From Solirubrobacteraceae bacterium (GTDB taxonomy: Bacteria; Actinomycetota; Thermoleophilia; Solirubrobacterales; Solirubrobacteraceae), in assembly GCA_023230855.1 (NCBI GenBank), contig JALNWQ010000001.1, positions 310,001-374,000 of the forward strand: 64,000 nucleotides of DNA. The letters are read 5' to 3'. This document shows positions 1 through 9,595 of this stretch, one piece after another. Both the position numbers and the translations under genes were made by a program. The notes under the pieces were generated by a model. That model ran no database searches, was not told the origin of the DNA, and was given only the letters and a program-made list of their open reading frames with translations. Within the stretch, counting starts at the first letter, position 1; each line of letters opens with the position of its first letter.

Positions 1-198
1 CAGGCCACGCACCGCGCCGGAGCAGAACCCGCGTCCGGCCCCGGCGACGACGATCGCCCCCACCGCCGGGTCGGCGCCCGCCGCATCGATCGCGTCGCCG
101 ATCGCGCGCGCCCGCGGACCGTCGAGCGCGTTGCGCTGCTCCGGCACGTCGAGGGTGATCGTGGCGACGCCGGACTGGACGGACGTGCGGACGGTCAT
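1..198 (-). CDS. enoyl-CoA hydratase/isomerase family protein, N-terminal part (cut by window edge)
   Basis: The first 66 codons of a crotonase-fold protein run off the window edge. The N-terminal strand TITLDVPEQRNALDG and the later AIVVAGAGRGFCSGA are the usual crotonase core, the second being the oxyanion-hole region before the active site. Members hydrate or isomerise acyl-CoA thioesters. The substrate cannot be told from this fragment. The ATG lies 6 nt after a TAGGGT hexamer (complement of 205-210) with no Shine-Dalgarno, so a leaderless transcript is likely. That hexamer overlaps the stop codon of the peptidase gene upstream, so the promoter sits inside the previous gene. Confidence 0.85.
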   Translation of the reverse strand, partial: MTVRTSVQSGVATITLDVPEQRNALDGPRARAIGDAIDAAGADPAVGAIVVAGAGRGFCSGAVRGL

Positions 199-207
199 GG
201 CCCGACC

Positions 208-1359
208 CTATGCGGTGTCGGCCCGCGCGGCGACCTCCTCCGCCGTGGCCGCCGCGAGCGCGACGCACGCGTCGACCGACGCCCGGTCGACGCGTGCCGG
301 GACGTCCTCGCGCACGTGGTACGACCCGTACGTCCCGTCGCCGGCGACCGACAGCAGCGACACCGTCGGCAGGCCGGCGAACCGGGCGAGGATCGGGTCG
401 GTGTACGCCCCGATCCTCCACCGCTCCGGTGGCTCGAGCCCTGCGCGGCGGGCGCCCGCGTCGACGACGTCGAGGTCGTCCGGGTCGTAGCGGTGGGGCA
501 GGAGCACCCCCTCGGCGTGGGCGACGATCGGGGTGCCGGCCCCGAGGGTGTCGAGGCCCAGGACGAACGTCCGCCCGCCGCGCAGCCGGGTGCCGTGACG
601 GGCGAGGAACGCCCGCATCCCACCCATGCCCGGCTCCTCGCTCCCCGGGGAGACGAGCACGACCTCGAGCCCGTCGGGCCGGTCGGCCACCCACCGGCCG
701 GCGAGCGCCAGGAGCGCCGCGACCCCGGTGGCGTTGTCCGACGCGCCCGGCACCGTCGGGGAGCGCTGGACGTCGGCCATCGCCGCGACGGTGAGCGCCC
801 CGAGCGTCGCCCCGACCCGCCGACCGATCCGTCCGCCGACGACGGCGGCGAGCCCGGCCACGCCGACCGGCCACCCGGTCGGCTCCATCGCCCGGGTGCG
901 GACCCGCCGCGCGGCGCCGGCCCGGGTGAGCGCCGGATGCCAGATGAGCCCGGTCCGCGCCGCGTCGTGGTGGGCGACGAGCACCAGGCGGGCGCGCAGC
1001 GGACCGCGCGAGGGGAGGCGCCCGACGACGTTCACGCCGTCCCCGGCCGGCAGCCACCGCCGCGTCCACGGCAGCCGTCCGCTGACGTCCAGCTCGTACG
1101 ACGCGAGCGCGGCGGCGGCGAGGAGCCGACCCCCTCGTCCGCCGGCGAGCGCCCCCGCCGCGATCGCCGCGCCGTGCAGCGCGTAGGCGGGGGCGTACGT
1201 CGGGCTGAACCGGTACGGCTCGGTGACGACGTCGTCGACCCCCTCGTCACGCAGCCGTCCGGCGACCCATGCGGCGGACCGGCGCTCTCCGGGGCCGGCC
1301 GAGTCGCGGGTCATCGCCGCGAGCGCCGCGACGTCGTCGTGCAGCCGATCGGTGGTCAT
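208..1359 (-). CDS. M28-family zinc metallopeptidase (aminopeptidase-like)
   Basis: The 383-residue protein carries the M28 zinc-site series in order: HHD (H130-D132) after LVLVA, the bridging Asp in GASDNATG, the catalytic pair in GSEEPGMGG, an Asp in GLDTLG, and a late His in YHVREDV. The family removes amino acids from peptide N-termini using two zinc ions. Hydrophobic stretches near residues 62-90 could be membrane-associated, but no clear signal peptide is seen. Its ATG overlaps the stop of the upstream amine oxidase by 4 nt (ATGA), so the two genes are probably translated in a coupled way. The natural substrate is unknown. Confidence 0.82.
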   Translation of the reverse strand: MTTDRLHDDVAALAAMTRDSAGPGERRSAAWVAGRLRDEGVDDVVTEPYRFSPTYAPAYALHGAAIAAGALAGGRGGRLLAAAALASYELDVSGRLPWTRRWLPAGDGVNVVGRLPSRGPLRARLVLVAHHDAARTGLIWHPALTRAGAARRVRTRAMEPTGWPVGVAGLAAVVGGRIGRRVGATLGALTVAAMADVQRSPTVPGASDNATGVAALLALAGRWVADRPDGLEVVLVSPGSEEPGMGGMRAFLARHGTRLRGGRTFVLGLDTLGAGTPIVAHAEGVLLPHRYDPDDLDVVDAGARRAGLEPPERWRIGAYTDPILARFAGLPTVSLLSVAGDGTYGSYHVREDVPARVDRASVDACVALAAATAEEVAARADTA

Positions 1360-2750
1360 GCGGCGAGCACCGCCCGGGCCGCCGCATCGCCGGACGCGAC
1401 CGCGCCGTCCATGTACCCCATCCCCACCGGCGACGTCTCCGATCCGGCCCAGTGGATCGGGCCGACCGGGGCGCGCAGCGCGTCCCCGAACGCCGTCCAC
1501 GTGCCGGGCGGCAGGAACGCGCCGTAGCACCCGCGGCTCCACGGCTCCGCGGACCAGTCGCGCTCCACCACCGACACCGGCGATGCGGCCTCGGGACCGA
1601 GGAACCGGGTGAGGCAGCCGAGGAGCGCCGCGCGGCGCTCCTCCGCCGACCGGCGTCCCATCTCGCGGGCCTGCGCGCCCTCGAAGAACCCGACGAGGAT
1701 CCCGGGCGACCCGTCCGGCGGGCTGTTGTCGAACACGATCTTCACCGGCCCGGCAGTGCTCACCACCTGCCCGGAGAGGTCGCGGTCGCGCCAGAACGGC
1801 CGCGGGTACACCGCCATCGCCTTGATCACCGACCCCTGCGGCACGCGTTGGGTGAGCTGGTCGCGACGGGCCGGCAGCGGCGGGTCGTAGGTGATCCGTC
1901 CGGCGAGCGTCGGCGACATCGCGACGATCACCCGCCGCGCGTCGACGGCGAGCCCGTCGGCGTGCACGGTGACGGTCCGGTCGGTGACCTCGATCGACCG
2001 GGCGGGGACGCCGGTGACGACCCGGTCGCCGAGCTCCGCCGCGAGCGTCAGCGCGATGCGTTGCGATCCGCCGACGACCCGCCGTTGCTGCGCGCCGTCG
2101 CGGGTCGAGATCAGCCGCTCCAGGCCACCGCCGCTGCGGGCGTACGCCAACAGGTGCAGGAGCGACAGGTCGGCCGGGTCGGCCGCCCACACCGCCTCGC
2201 ACATGACGGCGAGCATCTGCCGCGCGAACCGGGTCCGCACGTGACGGTCGATCCACGACGCGACGGTCATGGCGTCCCACGCCGCGGCGCGCCGCGCCGC
2301 CCACGGCCGCTCGGGCGACACCGACCGGCCCATCCAGGCCAGCCGCCACAGCGCGATCTGCAGGTCGACGAGGCCGGCGGGCCCCACGCGCGGGACGTCG
2401 CCACGGTAGGGGATCAGGCGACCGTCGTGCTCCAGCAGGTGCCGGCCCGCGGCGTGGGTGGGGAAGGTCTCCAGGCCCAGCTCGTCGAGGAGCGCCAGCA
2501 CACGGTCCTGGCCCGGACCGACCCACTGACCGCCGATCTCCGCCTCGACCCCCGGGGCGACCTCGACGTTGAGCGTGCGACCGCCGACCCGGTCTCGGGC
2601 CTCCAGGACGAGCACCGTCCGGCCGGCGCGCACGAGCGCCCGGGCCGCGACGAGCCCCGCGAGGCCCGCCCCGACGACGACCACGTCGACCGTCGACCGG
2701 TCGCGGGTCGGCGGGCTCGGGTCGGGGGCGGGTCCTGCGTCGGGTGACAT
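1356..2750 (-). CDS. flavin-containing amine oxidase
   Basis: The 464-residue protein begins with an ADP-binding Rossmann motif (VVVVGAGLAGLVAARAL, about residues 20-36) followed by the conserved LEARDRVGGRT. It ends with the FAD-binding C-terminal motif GSETSPVGMGYMDGA. This is the flavin monoamine oxidase family, which oxidises primary or secondary amines to imines with release of peroxide. The open frame continues upstream through a 23-bp tandem repeat, but that part has no homologous content, so I place the start at the ATG before SPDAGPAPDPS. It is coupled to the downstream peptidase. The pair may act on amino-acid derivatives, though this is only inference. Confidence 0.85.
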   Translation of the reverse strand: MSPDAGPAPDPSPPTRDRSTVDVVVVGAGLAGLVAARALVRAGRTVLVLEARDRVGGRTLNVEVAPGVEAEIGGQWVGPGQDRVLALLDELGLETFPTHAAGRHLLEHDGRLIPYRGDVPRVGPAGLVDLQIALWRLAWMGRSVSPERPWAARRAAAWDAMTVASWIDRHVRTRFARQMLAVMCEAVWAADPADLSLLHLLAYARSGGGLERLISTRDGAQQRRVVGGSQRIALTLAAELGDRVVTGVPARSIEVTDRTVTVHADGLAVDARRVIVAMSPTLAGRITYDPPLPARRDQLTQRVPQGSVIKAMAVYPRPFWRDRDLSGQVVSTAGPVKIVFDNSPPDGSPGILVGFFEGAQAREMGRRSAEERRAALLGCLTRFLGPEAASPVSVVERDWSAEPWSRGCYGAFLPPGTWTAFGDALRAPVGPIHWAGSETSPVGMGYMDGAVASGDAAARAVLAA

Positions 2751-2782
2751 GCGGCCATCATCGCCGCCCGAGGGGCTCCGCG

Positions 2783-2910
2783 CCACCCGCCCGAGGGGCC
2801 TCGCGCCACCCGCCCGAGGGGCCTCGCGCCACCCGCCCGACGAGCCTCGCGCCATCCGCCCGCGGGGCCCTGCGCCACCGGCCCGAGGGGCCCTGCGCCA
2901 CCCGCCCGGG
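2783..2910. repeat. 23-bp tandem repeat, about 5.5 copies
   Basis: Units starting CCACCCGCCCGAGGGG recur at 2783, 2806, 2829, 2852, 2875 and 2898, exactly 23 bp apart, with few substitutions. A weaker copy begins near 2760. The period is not a multiple of three and open frames shift through it, so it is not a coding repeat. It fills the divergent space between the amine oxidase (minus) and subtilase (plus) genes and lies within 40 bp of the oxidase start. Confidence 0.9.
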
Positions 2911-3046
2911 GAGGCACCGATCCTGGGGTGGGCCCCAGTGTTCAGGCGGGGTGCGCGGGCGTACCGTCGGGGCACTCACCGACCGCGACGTGCGATCGGC
3001 GAGCGGTCACTCCCACCACACCAGAGTCCCCCAAGGAGACGTCCCC

Positions 3047-4627
3047 GTGTCACCCTCTCGACGCATCGCGATCGCCGCCGCCGGCGCGGCTGCCCTGGCC
3101 CTGCCGGCCACGGCGTCGGCCACCCCGGCGCCCGCGGCCGGATCGGTGCCGCTGGCCCCCGTCCTCACCCCCGGCGCCCCGACCATCCCGCTCGTCGACG
3201 CGGGCGACCGCGTGCAGTGGGACTTCATCCCCAGCGACCCGCTCTTCACGAAGGGCCTCGTCCTCGACGGCGGCACGCCGACCGCGTGGCACTTCACGAA
3301 GGCGAACTTCCCCGCCGCGTGGGACAAGGCGCAGGGCCGCGGGATCCGGATCGCGGTGATCGACAGCGAGTTCGACACGTCCAACCCGGACCTCACCGAC
3401 AAGCTCATCGTGCGGCGCAACGCCGCCGACGGCACGCCGGAGTACGGGTCGGCGGACGTCAAGCACAAGCGCGCCGAGGCGTTCCACGGCAGTCACGTGG
3501 CCGGCCTGGCGGCCGCGAAGTCCGACAACGGGGTCGGGGTGACCGGCGCGGGGCTCGACGCGTCGATCGTCGCGATCAAGGTCACGACCGTCGGCGATCC
3601 GAACGGCACGTCGCTCGGCGCGGCGGCGGTCAAGGACATCGTCGAGGCGATCGACTTCGCGTTGACCCAGAACGTGCAGGTCATCTCGATCTCGATCGGG
3701 TTCCAGCGGCACTACCCCGAGCTGGAGGCGGCGGTGAACCGGGCGATCGCCCGCAACGTCACCGTCGTCGCGTCGGCCGGCAACAGCCAGCTCACCGCGC
3801 AGTCCGGTCAGCCGAACTACCCCGCGGCGTACGGCCCCGTCATCGCCGTCGCGGCGACGGACAAGAACGACGCGATCGCGGACTTCTCGACCCAGGGGAC
3901 GTTCGTCGACATCGCCGCGCCGGGCAAGGACGTCGTGTCGACGACCGACGGCAACGAGCCGGGCGCGCTGACGTTCGAGGACGGCCCGGACAACCGCGTC
4001 GCGACGAGCCTGAAGTCCGGCACGTCGATGGCGACCCCGATCGTGTCGGGCCTCGTCGCGTTGATGAAGAGCGTCAGGGGCGACCTGACCCCGGCCGAGG
4101 TCGACATGCTGCTCAAGCGCACCGCCCGCGACCTGGGCTCCGCCGGCCACGACCCGGTGTACGGCGCGGGACGGATCGACGCGCTGGCCGCGGTGAACGC
4201 CGCGGCGGCGTACGTGCGTCCCACGCCCCCTCCGCCCCCGGTCCAGCAGCCCGTCGCCCCGCCGCCCCCGCCCGTGGCGGTGAAGTACCCGTCGCTCGTG
4301 ACGAAGAAGCTCAAGGCGTCGAAGCGCTGGCGGGTGACGGTGAAGGTGAGCCGCGGCAGCGTCCCGGCGAAGGTCGAGGTGTCGCTGCGCACGTCCAAGC
4401 GCGTGAAGTCGGGCGGCAAGCGCCGCTACGTCACCCTCGCGAAGAAGCGCACGGTGACCGTCAACCCGGGCAAGGGCAGCCAGAGCGTGACGCTCAACCT
4501 CACGAGCCAGGGCAAGTCGATGCTGCGCCGCGCGTCCAAGCGCAAGGGCGTCAAGTCCTACCTGCGCGTCGCGCCGAAGGTCAAGGGCGCGAAGGCGACG
4601 AGCCGGACGCTGTCGCTCAAGCGGTAG
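3047..4627 (+). CDS. secreted S8 subtilisin-like serine protease with cationic C-terminal domain
   Basis: The 526-residue protein starts at GTG, 8 nt after AAGGAG. A Sec signal peptide (residues 1-25, ending ATASA) leads into a peptidase S8 domain. The triad is D106 (AVIDSEFD), H147 (FHGSHVAG) and S327 (SGTSMATP), and the oxyanion Asn is N246 (ASAGN). After about residue 395 comes a Pro-rich linker with runs of five prolines. A roughly 100-residue Lys/Arg-rich beta-type domain of unknown role follows and may bind the cell surface. It is exported and probably degrades extracellular protein. It is monocistronic, and its stop overlaps the 3' end of the convergent regulator by 11 bp. Confidence 0.9.
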   Translation: MSPSRRIAIAAAGAAALALPATASATPAPAAGSVPLAPVLTPGAPTIPLVDAGDRVQWDFIPSDPLFTKGLVLDGGTPTAWHFTKANFPAAWDKAQGRGIRIAVIDSEFDTSNPDLTDKLIVRRNAADGTPEYGSADVKHKRAEAFHGSHVAGLAAAKSDNGVGVTGAGLDASIVAIKVTTVGDPNGTSLGAAAVKDIVEAIDFALTQNVQVISISIGFQRHYPELEAAVNRAIARNVTVVASAGNSQLTAQSGQPNYPAAYGPVIAVAATDKNDAIADFSTQGTFVDIAAPGKDVVSTTDGNEPGALTFEDGPDNRVATSLKSGTSMATPIVSGLVALMKSVRGDLTPAEVDMLLKRTARDLGSAGHDPVYGAGRIDALAAVNAAAAYVRPTPPPPPVQQPVAPPPPPVAVKYPSLVTKKLKASKRWRVTVKVSRGSVPAKVEVSLRTSKRVKSGGKRRYVTLAKKRTVTVNPGKGSQSVTLNLTSQGKSMLRRASKRKGVKSYLRVAPKVKGAKATSRTLSLKR

Positions 4628-7610
4628 CGCCGGCCTCGCCGGCCAGGGCGGGCGCGAGCCCGTCCCGGCCGGCGACGCCGAGCTTGCGGTAGACGTTCGT
4701 CAGGTGGTACTGGACGGTCTTGGGCCGCACGACGATCGCCTCGGCGATCGCCGCGTTCGTCATCCCGGCGGCCGCCATCCGCGCGACCCGCAGCTCGCCC
4801 GGGGTCAACGACGCGACGCCCTCGGCCGCCGCGCGACGCGGACGGAGCCCGGTCGACAGCAACTCGGCGTGGGCGCGCTCCGCGATCGCGGTCGCGCCGA
4901 GCGCGTCGGCGTCCGACAGCGCCCGGCGCAGCACCGTGCGGGCCTCGTCGACGACGCCGGAGCGGTGCAGCGCGACCCCCAGGGCCAGCAGCGCGTGGGT
5001 CCGCTCCAGCCGGGCGGGCGACGGGCCGAGGATCGCCACGGCCTCGCGGAGCGCCGCCATCCCGTCCGCGGACGGTCGACCGGTCGCCGGATCGACGGTC
5101 GCCAGGCCCGACAGGCGCAACGCCGCGCCGAGCGGACGGGCCAGGCCGTAGTCGCGCGCCTCCTCCACCGCGACCGCCGCCAGCGCGACCGCCCGTCCGC
5201 GGTCTCCGGCCCGGGCGCACGCCAGGGCGGCCAGGGGCTTCCACGGGCAGAACGGGTGCGGCGCGCCGATCGTCGCGATGAGCGCGCCACAGGCGAGGAA
5301 CGCGTCGCGGGCGACCTCGGCGGCCCCCCGGCGCAACGCCAGCCGCCCCCGGGCCTCGAGGAGCAGGCCGTACGGCAACGACCCCGACCAGCGGGCCTCG
5401 CGCTCGCCGACGTCGAGCCACCGCTCCGCCTCGTCCGGGTCGGCGCGCTCCAGCGCGACGAGCGCCACCACCGCGCGTGCGGACGGCTCGTACATCTCCC
5501 AGCCGTCGGTCGCGAGCGCCAGCCGTGCGTCGGCGTCCGCCCCGGCCAGGTCGCCGCGGTACAGCCGCGGCCACGCCCGCAGGTAGGCGGCGGTCGCCCG
5601 TCCGTGCGCCGCGCCGGTCCGGTCGGCGTGCTCGAACGCGGCCGTCAGCACCGCCTCGGACTCCGCGACGGCGTCCGACCAGGTGAGCGTCGCCGCGAGC
5701 TGCGACAGGACGATCCCGTGCGGGTCGAGCTCGTCGAGCACCTGCCCGTCGGCCCACGCCCGCATCGCCAGGTCGATCGCGTCGCGTGGCGGGGCGCCAC
5801 GGATGCCGCGCTCCAGCGCGACCTCGGCGAGCAGGGCGCGCTCGGCGCGGGTCGCGCCGTCCCCGCCGCGGTCGAGGAGCGGCTCCAGGCGGCGCTGGGC
5901 CTCGGGCTGCAGGCTCGCGTCGAACCGTGCGGCGCTGATGAACGCGGCCTGCAGCTCGAGCGCTAGGTCGTCGGTCGCCGTGCGCGCGACGTGGGCGCCC
6001 GTGCCCCCGGCGTCGTCCGCCGGTGGCCCCGCGTCGGCCGTCGCGCGCACGGCGTCGGCGTCGAGCGCGTCGAGCCCGGCGTCGAACGCGCGGGCCGCGG
6101 CGGCCAGGTCACCGGCGCTGAACCACACCCGTCCGCGGAGCAACAGGACCTCGGCCCGCGGACGGCCGTCGGGCAGGTCCGCCAGGACGTCGTCGAGCAC
6201 GGCGCCGGCGCCGGCGTCGCCCGCCGCGGCGAGCGCCCGGCCCAGATCGAGGAGCACCGCGGGCCGGTCCTCGACGCCCGGCGGCTCCTCGAGCGCGCGG
6301 CGGAGGTAGCCGGCGGCCGATGCCGGCTGCGCCCGCGCGATCGCCTGGGCGGCCGCGGACCGCAGCAGGGCGACGTGGCGCGGGCGGGCCTCGGGGGCGG
6401 CGCGCAGCAGGTGCGCGGCGACGCGCTCCGCGTCGGCGTGGTCGTCGGCGAGGAGGCGTGCGGCGCGCCCGTGCATGAGCGCCCGGCGGGCGCTCGGCAG
6501 GTCGTGCAGGAGCGCGTCGCGCACGACCGGGTGGCTGAACGCGACCGGCGTGGCCCGCTCGAGCAGTCGGACGTCGCCCAGGCGGTCGACCGCGTCGGCG
6601 GCGGCGTCGAGGTCGACGCCGGCGAGGGCCCCGACGTGCCGCAGCGTCGACCCGTCGCCGAGCACCGCGGCGGCGCGGGCGACCGCGAGGACGTCGTCGG
6701 GGAGCCCCGTGAGACGTCGCCGGACGTGGCGCCCCACGCTGGGCACGCCGTCCGCGACGAGCCGGTCGAGCGCGGCGACGGCGTCGGGGGCCGGGTCGGG
6801 GGAGCCGTCGAGGTGCGCGCCGAGCGCGTCGACGAGCGCGGTCGCGAGCAGCGGGTTGCCGGCGGTCAGGCGTCGGCAGGCCTCGCCGACGGCCGGGTCG
6901 ACGATCCCGACGTCGGCGGCGAGGGTCGCGATCGCATCGGCGCTCAGCGGCCGTGGTCGCACGGTCGTCGAGGCGGCGTCGCGGAGCTGGCGGAGGATCG
7001 TGGGGTCGCTGCCGGGCTCGCCGTCGCGGATCGACGCGATGATCCGCAGGCGCGGGTCGGTGGCGCGCTCGGCGGCGTGGGCGAGCGCCCGCAACGTGCC
7101 GGGGTCCGTCCAGTGCACGTCGTCGACGACGAGGCAGACCGGACCGTGGGCCGCCGCGGCGCTCCACAGGCGGAACAGGCCGTGGGCCACCCGGGCGGCG
7201 TCGATCCCGTCGGCCGTCGCGGACGCCGACGGGTGGGCCGGATCGAGCAGCACGCGGACGAAGCCGGCCGCGTCGGCGAGCAGCTCCGCGGGGTCCAGGC
7301 CGGGGTCGGCCAGCAGCGGCTCGACGAGGTCGAGCGCGGTGCCGAACGAGATCGCCGAGCCGAGCTCGGTCCCGCGCCCGCGCACCGTGCGGTGGCCGCG
7401 GCGGGCCGCCGATGACGCGGCGAGGTCGAGCAGGCGGGACTTGCCGATCCCCGCCTCGCCCTCCACGACGAGCAGCGGGCGGGGACGGGTGCCGCCCGGG
7501 GTGAGAAACGCCCCGATCGCGTCGCGTTCGTCGTCACGCTCTAGCAACCGGACCGGTCGGCCGGCCCCGGTGGCCCGCCGGCCCCCGGCGCGGCGGTGCG
7601 GGCCGTTCAT
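4617..7610 (-). CDS. large ATP-binding LuxR-family (LAL/MalT-type) transcriptional regulator
   Basis: The 997-residue protein has an N-terminal STAND-type ATPase with Walker A GEAGIGKS (about 51-58) and a Walker B-like LVVDDVHW. A long Ala-rich helical region follows, probably TPR-like. The C-terminal LuxR HTH reads TPGELRVARMAAAGMTNAAI, then KTVQYHLTNVYRKLGV. LAL proteins use ATP and ligand binding to switch on nearby genes; the effector here is unknown. I chose the ATG before NGPHRRAGG because the in-frame extension upstream is low-complexity. The gene faces away from the GNAT gene, and the 200-bp gap holds CATGCACGCATG (7670-7681), a possible operator. Confidence 0.85.
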   Translation of the reverse strand: MNGPHRRAGGRRATGAGRPVRLLERDDERDAIGAFLTPGGTRPRPLLVVEGEAGIGKSRLLDLAASSAARRGHRTVRGRGTELGSAISFGTALDLVEPLLADPGLDPAELLADAAGFVRVLLDPAHPSASATADGIDAARVAHGLFRLWSAAAAHGPVCLVVDDVHWTDPGTLRALAHAAERATDPRLRIIASIRDGEPGSDPTILRQLRDAASTTVRPRPLSADAIATLAADVGIVDPAVGEACRRLTAGNPLLATALVDALGAHLDGSPDPAPDAVAALDRLVADGVPSVGRHVRRRLTGLPDDVLAVARAAAVLGDGSTLRHVGALAGVDLDAAADAVDRLGDVRLLERATPVAFSHPVVRDALLHDLPSARRALMHGRAARLLADDHADAERVAAHLLRAAPEARPRHVALLRSAAAQAIARAQPASAAGYLRRALEEPPGVEDRPAVLLDLGRALAAAGDAGAGAVLDDVLADLPDGRPRAEVLLLRGRVWFSAGDLAAAARAFDAGLDALDADAVRATADAGPPADDAGGTGAHVARTATDDLALELQAAFISAARFDASLQPEAQRRLEPLLDRGGDGATRAERALLAEVALERGIRGAPPRDAIDLAMRAWADGQVLDELDPHGIVLSQLAATLTWSDAVAESEAVLTAAFEHADRTGAAHGRATAAYLRAWPRLYRGDLAGADADARLALATDGWEMYEPSARAVVALVALERADPDEAERWLDVGEREARWSGSLPYGLLLEARGRLALRRGAAEVARDAFLACGALIATIGAPHPFCPWKPLAALACARAGDRGRAVALAAVAVEEARDYGLARPLGAALRLSGLATVDPATGRPSADGMAALREAVAILGPSPARLERTHALLALGVALHRSGVVDEARTVLRRALSDADALGATAIAERAHAELLSTGLRPRRAAAEGVASLTPGELRVARMAAAGMTNAAIAEAIVVRPKTVQYHLTNVYRKLGVAGRDGLAPALAGEAGATA

Positions 7611-7810
7611 GATCGCGGGGACTGGTGGTGCTGGACCATCATGCTCGGACTGCCCGGGGCCGTGTACGCCATGCACGCATGAAACACCGCCGGGCGGACG
7701 CGGGCCATCCCCCGGACGGGCCACCCCGGCCCCTTCGACGGGGTCACCCGCCACGGTCGCACGTCGGCGGTCCTCCGCACTGCCGGCGGGCGTGCTGGAA
7801 TCGACCCGAC

Positions 7811-8431
7811 ATGCCGTCGCGCGACCGATCGACCCCTCCCGTCGTGCGTCGCGCGACGTCGGACGACCACCGGGCGATCGTCGCGCTCGTCGAGTCCGCG
7901 TACCGGGGCACGTCGAGTCGCGCGGGGTGGACGACCGAGGCCGATCTCATCGACGGACGGCGGACCGACCTGGCGATGGTGCGCGAGATCGCCGCCGACC
8001 CCGACGGGGTGTTCCTCGTCATCGACGCGTCGGCCGGCGACCTGCCCACCGTGGGCCCGCCGCGCGTCGTCGCCTCCGCGGGGCGGTCACCCGTCGACGA
8101 GCGGGGGGCGGGGGCGCTGCTGGCGTCCTGCCACGTGCTTCGCCGGCGCGGGGTCGCGCACATCGGGATGGTGGCGGTGTCGCCGACGGCGCAGGGTCGC
8201 GGCGTCGGCCGTGCGCTGCTCGCCGCCGCCGAGGCGTTCGCCGCCGACGTCCTCGACCGCGACGCGACCGAGATCGCGGTGATCGTCCAGCGCACCGAGC
8301 TCATCGCCTGGTACCGGCGGCTCGGGTACGCGCCCACCGGCGAGCGCCGGCCGTTCCCCTACGGCGACGAGCGCTACGGAGTGCCGAGCCGCCCGGACCT
8401 GGAGCTCGTCGTCCTCGTCAAGGGCAGGTGA
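7811..8431 (+). CDS. GNAT-family N-acetyltransferase
   Basis: This is a 206-residue single-domain GNAT. The acetyl-CoA pyrophosphate-binding motif is clear in MVAVSPTAQGRGVGRALL (about residues 118-135). The late strand and helix motif IAWYRRLGYAPTGERRPFPYG fits the family's C-terminal half. These enzymes move an acetyl group from acetyl-CoA to an amine; the acceptor cannot be predicted. The start is the ATG of PSRDRSTPP, because residues further upstream are repetitive Arg/Pro/His with no domain content. No convincing Shine-Dalgarno is present. Confidence 0.83.
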   Translation: MPSRDRSTPPVVRRATSDDHRAIVALVESAYRGTSSRAGWTTEADLIDGRRTDLAMVREIAADPDGVFLVIDASAGDLPTVGPPRVVASAGRSPVDERGAGALLASCHVLRRRGVAHIGMVAVSPTAQGRGVGRALLAAAEAFAADVLDRDATEIAVIVQRTELIAWYRRLGYAPTGERRPFPYGDERYGVPSRPDLELVVLVKGR

Positions 8432-8562
8432 CGAGGGGCGGGCCGGTAGGTGCGGACGGAGACGTGCGAGCCCGGTTGGCCTGACGGCACGCGTGGCGGA
8501 TCCCGGTCGCCTCGCGGGCACCGTCCGCCACAAGTGGGCTGCCCCGGCCGGTGTCGTCCCGG

Positions 8563-9405
8563 TCAGAGCTTGCGCTGCAGCGCGGTCGCGCGGGAGCTGA
8601 TGAACCGCATGACGAGCGTGTACGGCCACTCGAACTTGCGGGTGAAGAAGTGCCCGAGCTGGATGTCGCGCGACGTGTACACCCAGTAGCGGTCGCGGCG
8701 GACGCCCCGCAGGATCGCCGCGGCGGCCTCGTCGGGCGTGGCGGCGTGGCGGCTGAACCGGCCGACGAGCTTCTGCACCCGCGGGTCCTCTCGGTTCACG
8801 CCGGCGATCTGCACCGTGCCGACGAGCGGGGTGTCGACCGCGCCCGGCAGGACGAGGCTCACCTTGATCCCGTGCTGACGCAGGTCGAACCGCAGCACCT
8901 CGGACACGCCGCGCAGGCCGAACTTCGTGGCGCTGTAGGCGGCGTGCCACGGCAGCCCGAAGAGGCCGGCGGCCGACGACACGTTGACGAGGTGCCCGCC
9001 GCGACCGGCCGCGATCATCGGCGGGATGAACGTCTCGATGACGTGGATCGGACCCATGAGGTTGATGTCGACGAGCCGCCGCCAGTCGTCGTGGGTGAGC
9101 TTGTCGACGGTGCCCCAGCGCGAGATGCCGGCGACGTTCATCACGACGTCGAGGCTGCCGTGCTCGGCGTGGATCGCGTCGGCGAGTTCCCGCACCGCAT
9201 CGTAGTCGGAGACGTCGGCGGCCCGTGCGACGGACACCCGACCGCCGCGGGCCCGGATCTCCCCGGCCGCGGCCTGCAGCGCCTCGTCCTGGATGTCGGT
9301 GAGGAAGAGCTCGGCGCCCTCCGCGGCGGCGGCCATCGCCGTCGCCCGGCCGATCCCGCTCGCCGCGCCGGTGATGAGCGTCTTCTTCCCCGCGAGGGTC
9401 GTCAT
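8563..9405 (-). CDS. short-chain dehydrogenase/reductase (SDR)
   Basis: The 280-residue classical SDR has the NAD(P)-binding TGAASGIG (about residues 11-18), the NVAG strand motif, Ser in NVSSAAG and the catalytic YSATK. The C-terminal extension of about 40 residues (WVYTSRDIQLGHFFTRKFEWPY and beyond) is typical of SDRs acting on hydrophobic substrates, but the substrate is unknown. The ATG of MTTLAGKK lies 7 nt after TACCGT (complement of 9413-9418), fitting a leaderless mRNA. A perfect palindrome GTTCATGAAC (9432-9441) lies in the -35 region and could be a repressor site. Confidence 0.85.
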   Translation of the reverse strand: MTTLAGKKTLITGAASGIGRATAMAAAAEGAELFLTDIQDEALQAAAGEIRARGGRVSVARAADVSDYDAVRELADAIHAEHGSLDVVMNVAGISRWGTVDKLTHDDWRRLVDINLMGPIHVIETFIPPMIAAGRGGHLVNVSSAAGLFGLPWHAAYSATKFGLRGVSEVLRFDLRQHGIKVSLVLPGAVDTPLVGTVQIAGVNREDPRVQKLVGRFSRHAATPDEAAAAILRGVRRDRYWVYTSRDIQLGHFFTRKFEWPYTLVMRFISSRATALQRKL

Positions 9406-9431
9406 GGGATGCACGGTAGCGGACCGGACCG

Positions 9432-9441
9432 GTTCATGAAC
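9432..9441. promoter_or_regulatory. 10-bp palindrome in the SDR promoter
   Basis: GTTCATGAAC is a perfect palindrome about 13 bp upstream of the TACCGT -10 hexamer of the SDR gene, so it overlaps the expected -35 region. A repressor could bind here. The site is short and no regulator gene is adjacent, so confidence is low. The rest of the 9406-9595 gap holds a TAGCCT hexamer near 9487 that could serve nhaA. Confidence 0.35.
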
Positions 9442-9595
9442 AGTGATGTTTGCCGATGCCTGGGTGACGGCGGCCGGTCGTCTGCCCTAGCCTTCGCGGG
9501 GCGCGCGTCGACCGTCCCACGGGACGGCGGCGGTCGTGGTGTGCCGGGAAGGCTGGTCGGCGACGTCCGTCGTCGACCCCCGGGAGCGCCACGCC

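Noticed and set aside
2783..2910. Possible CRISPR array
   Set aside because: Repeats are directly abutting with no spacers and there are no cas genes, so it is a simple tandem repeat.
9536..9595. Longer nhaA start at 9536
   Set aside because: The extra 20 residues lack conservation-like features, and the GTG at 9596 has a GGGAG at proper distance.
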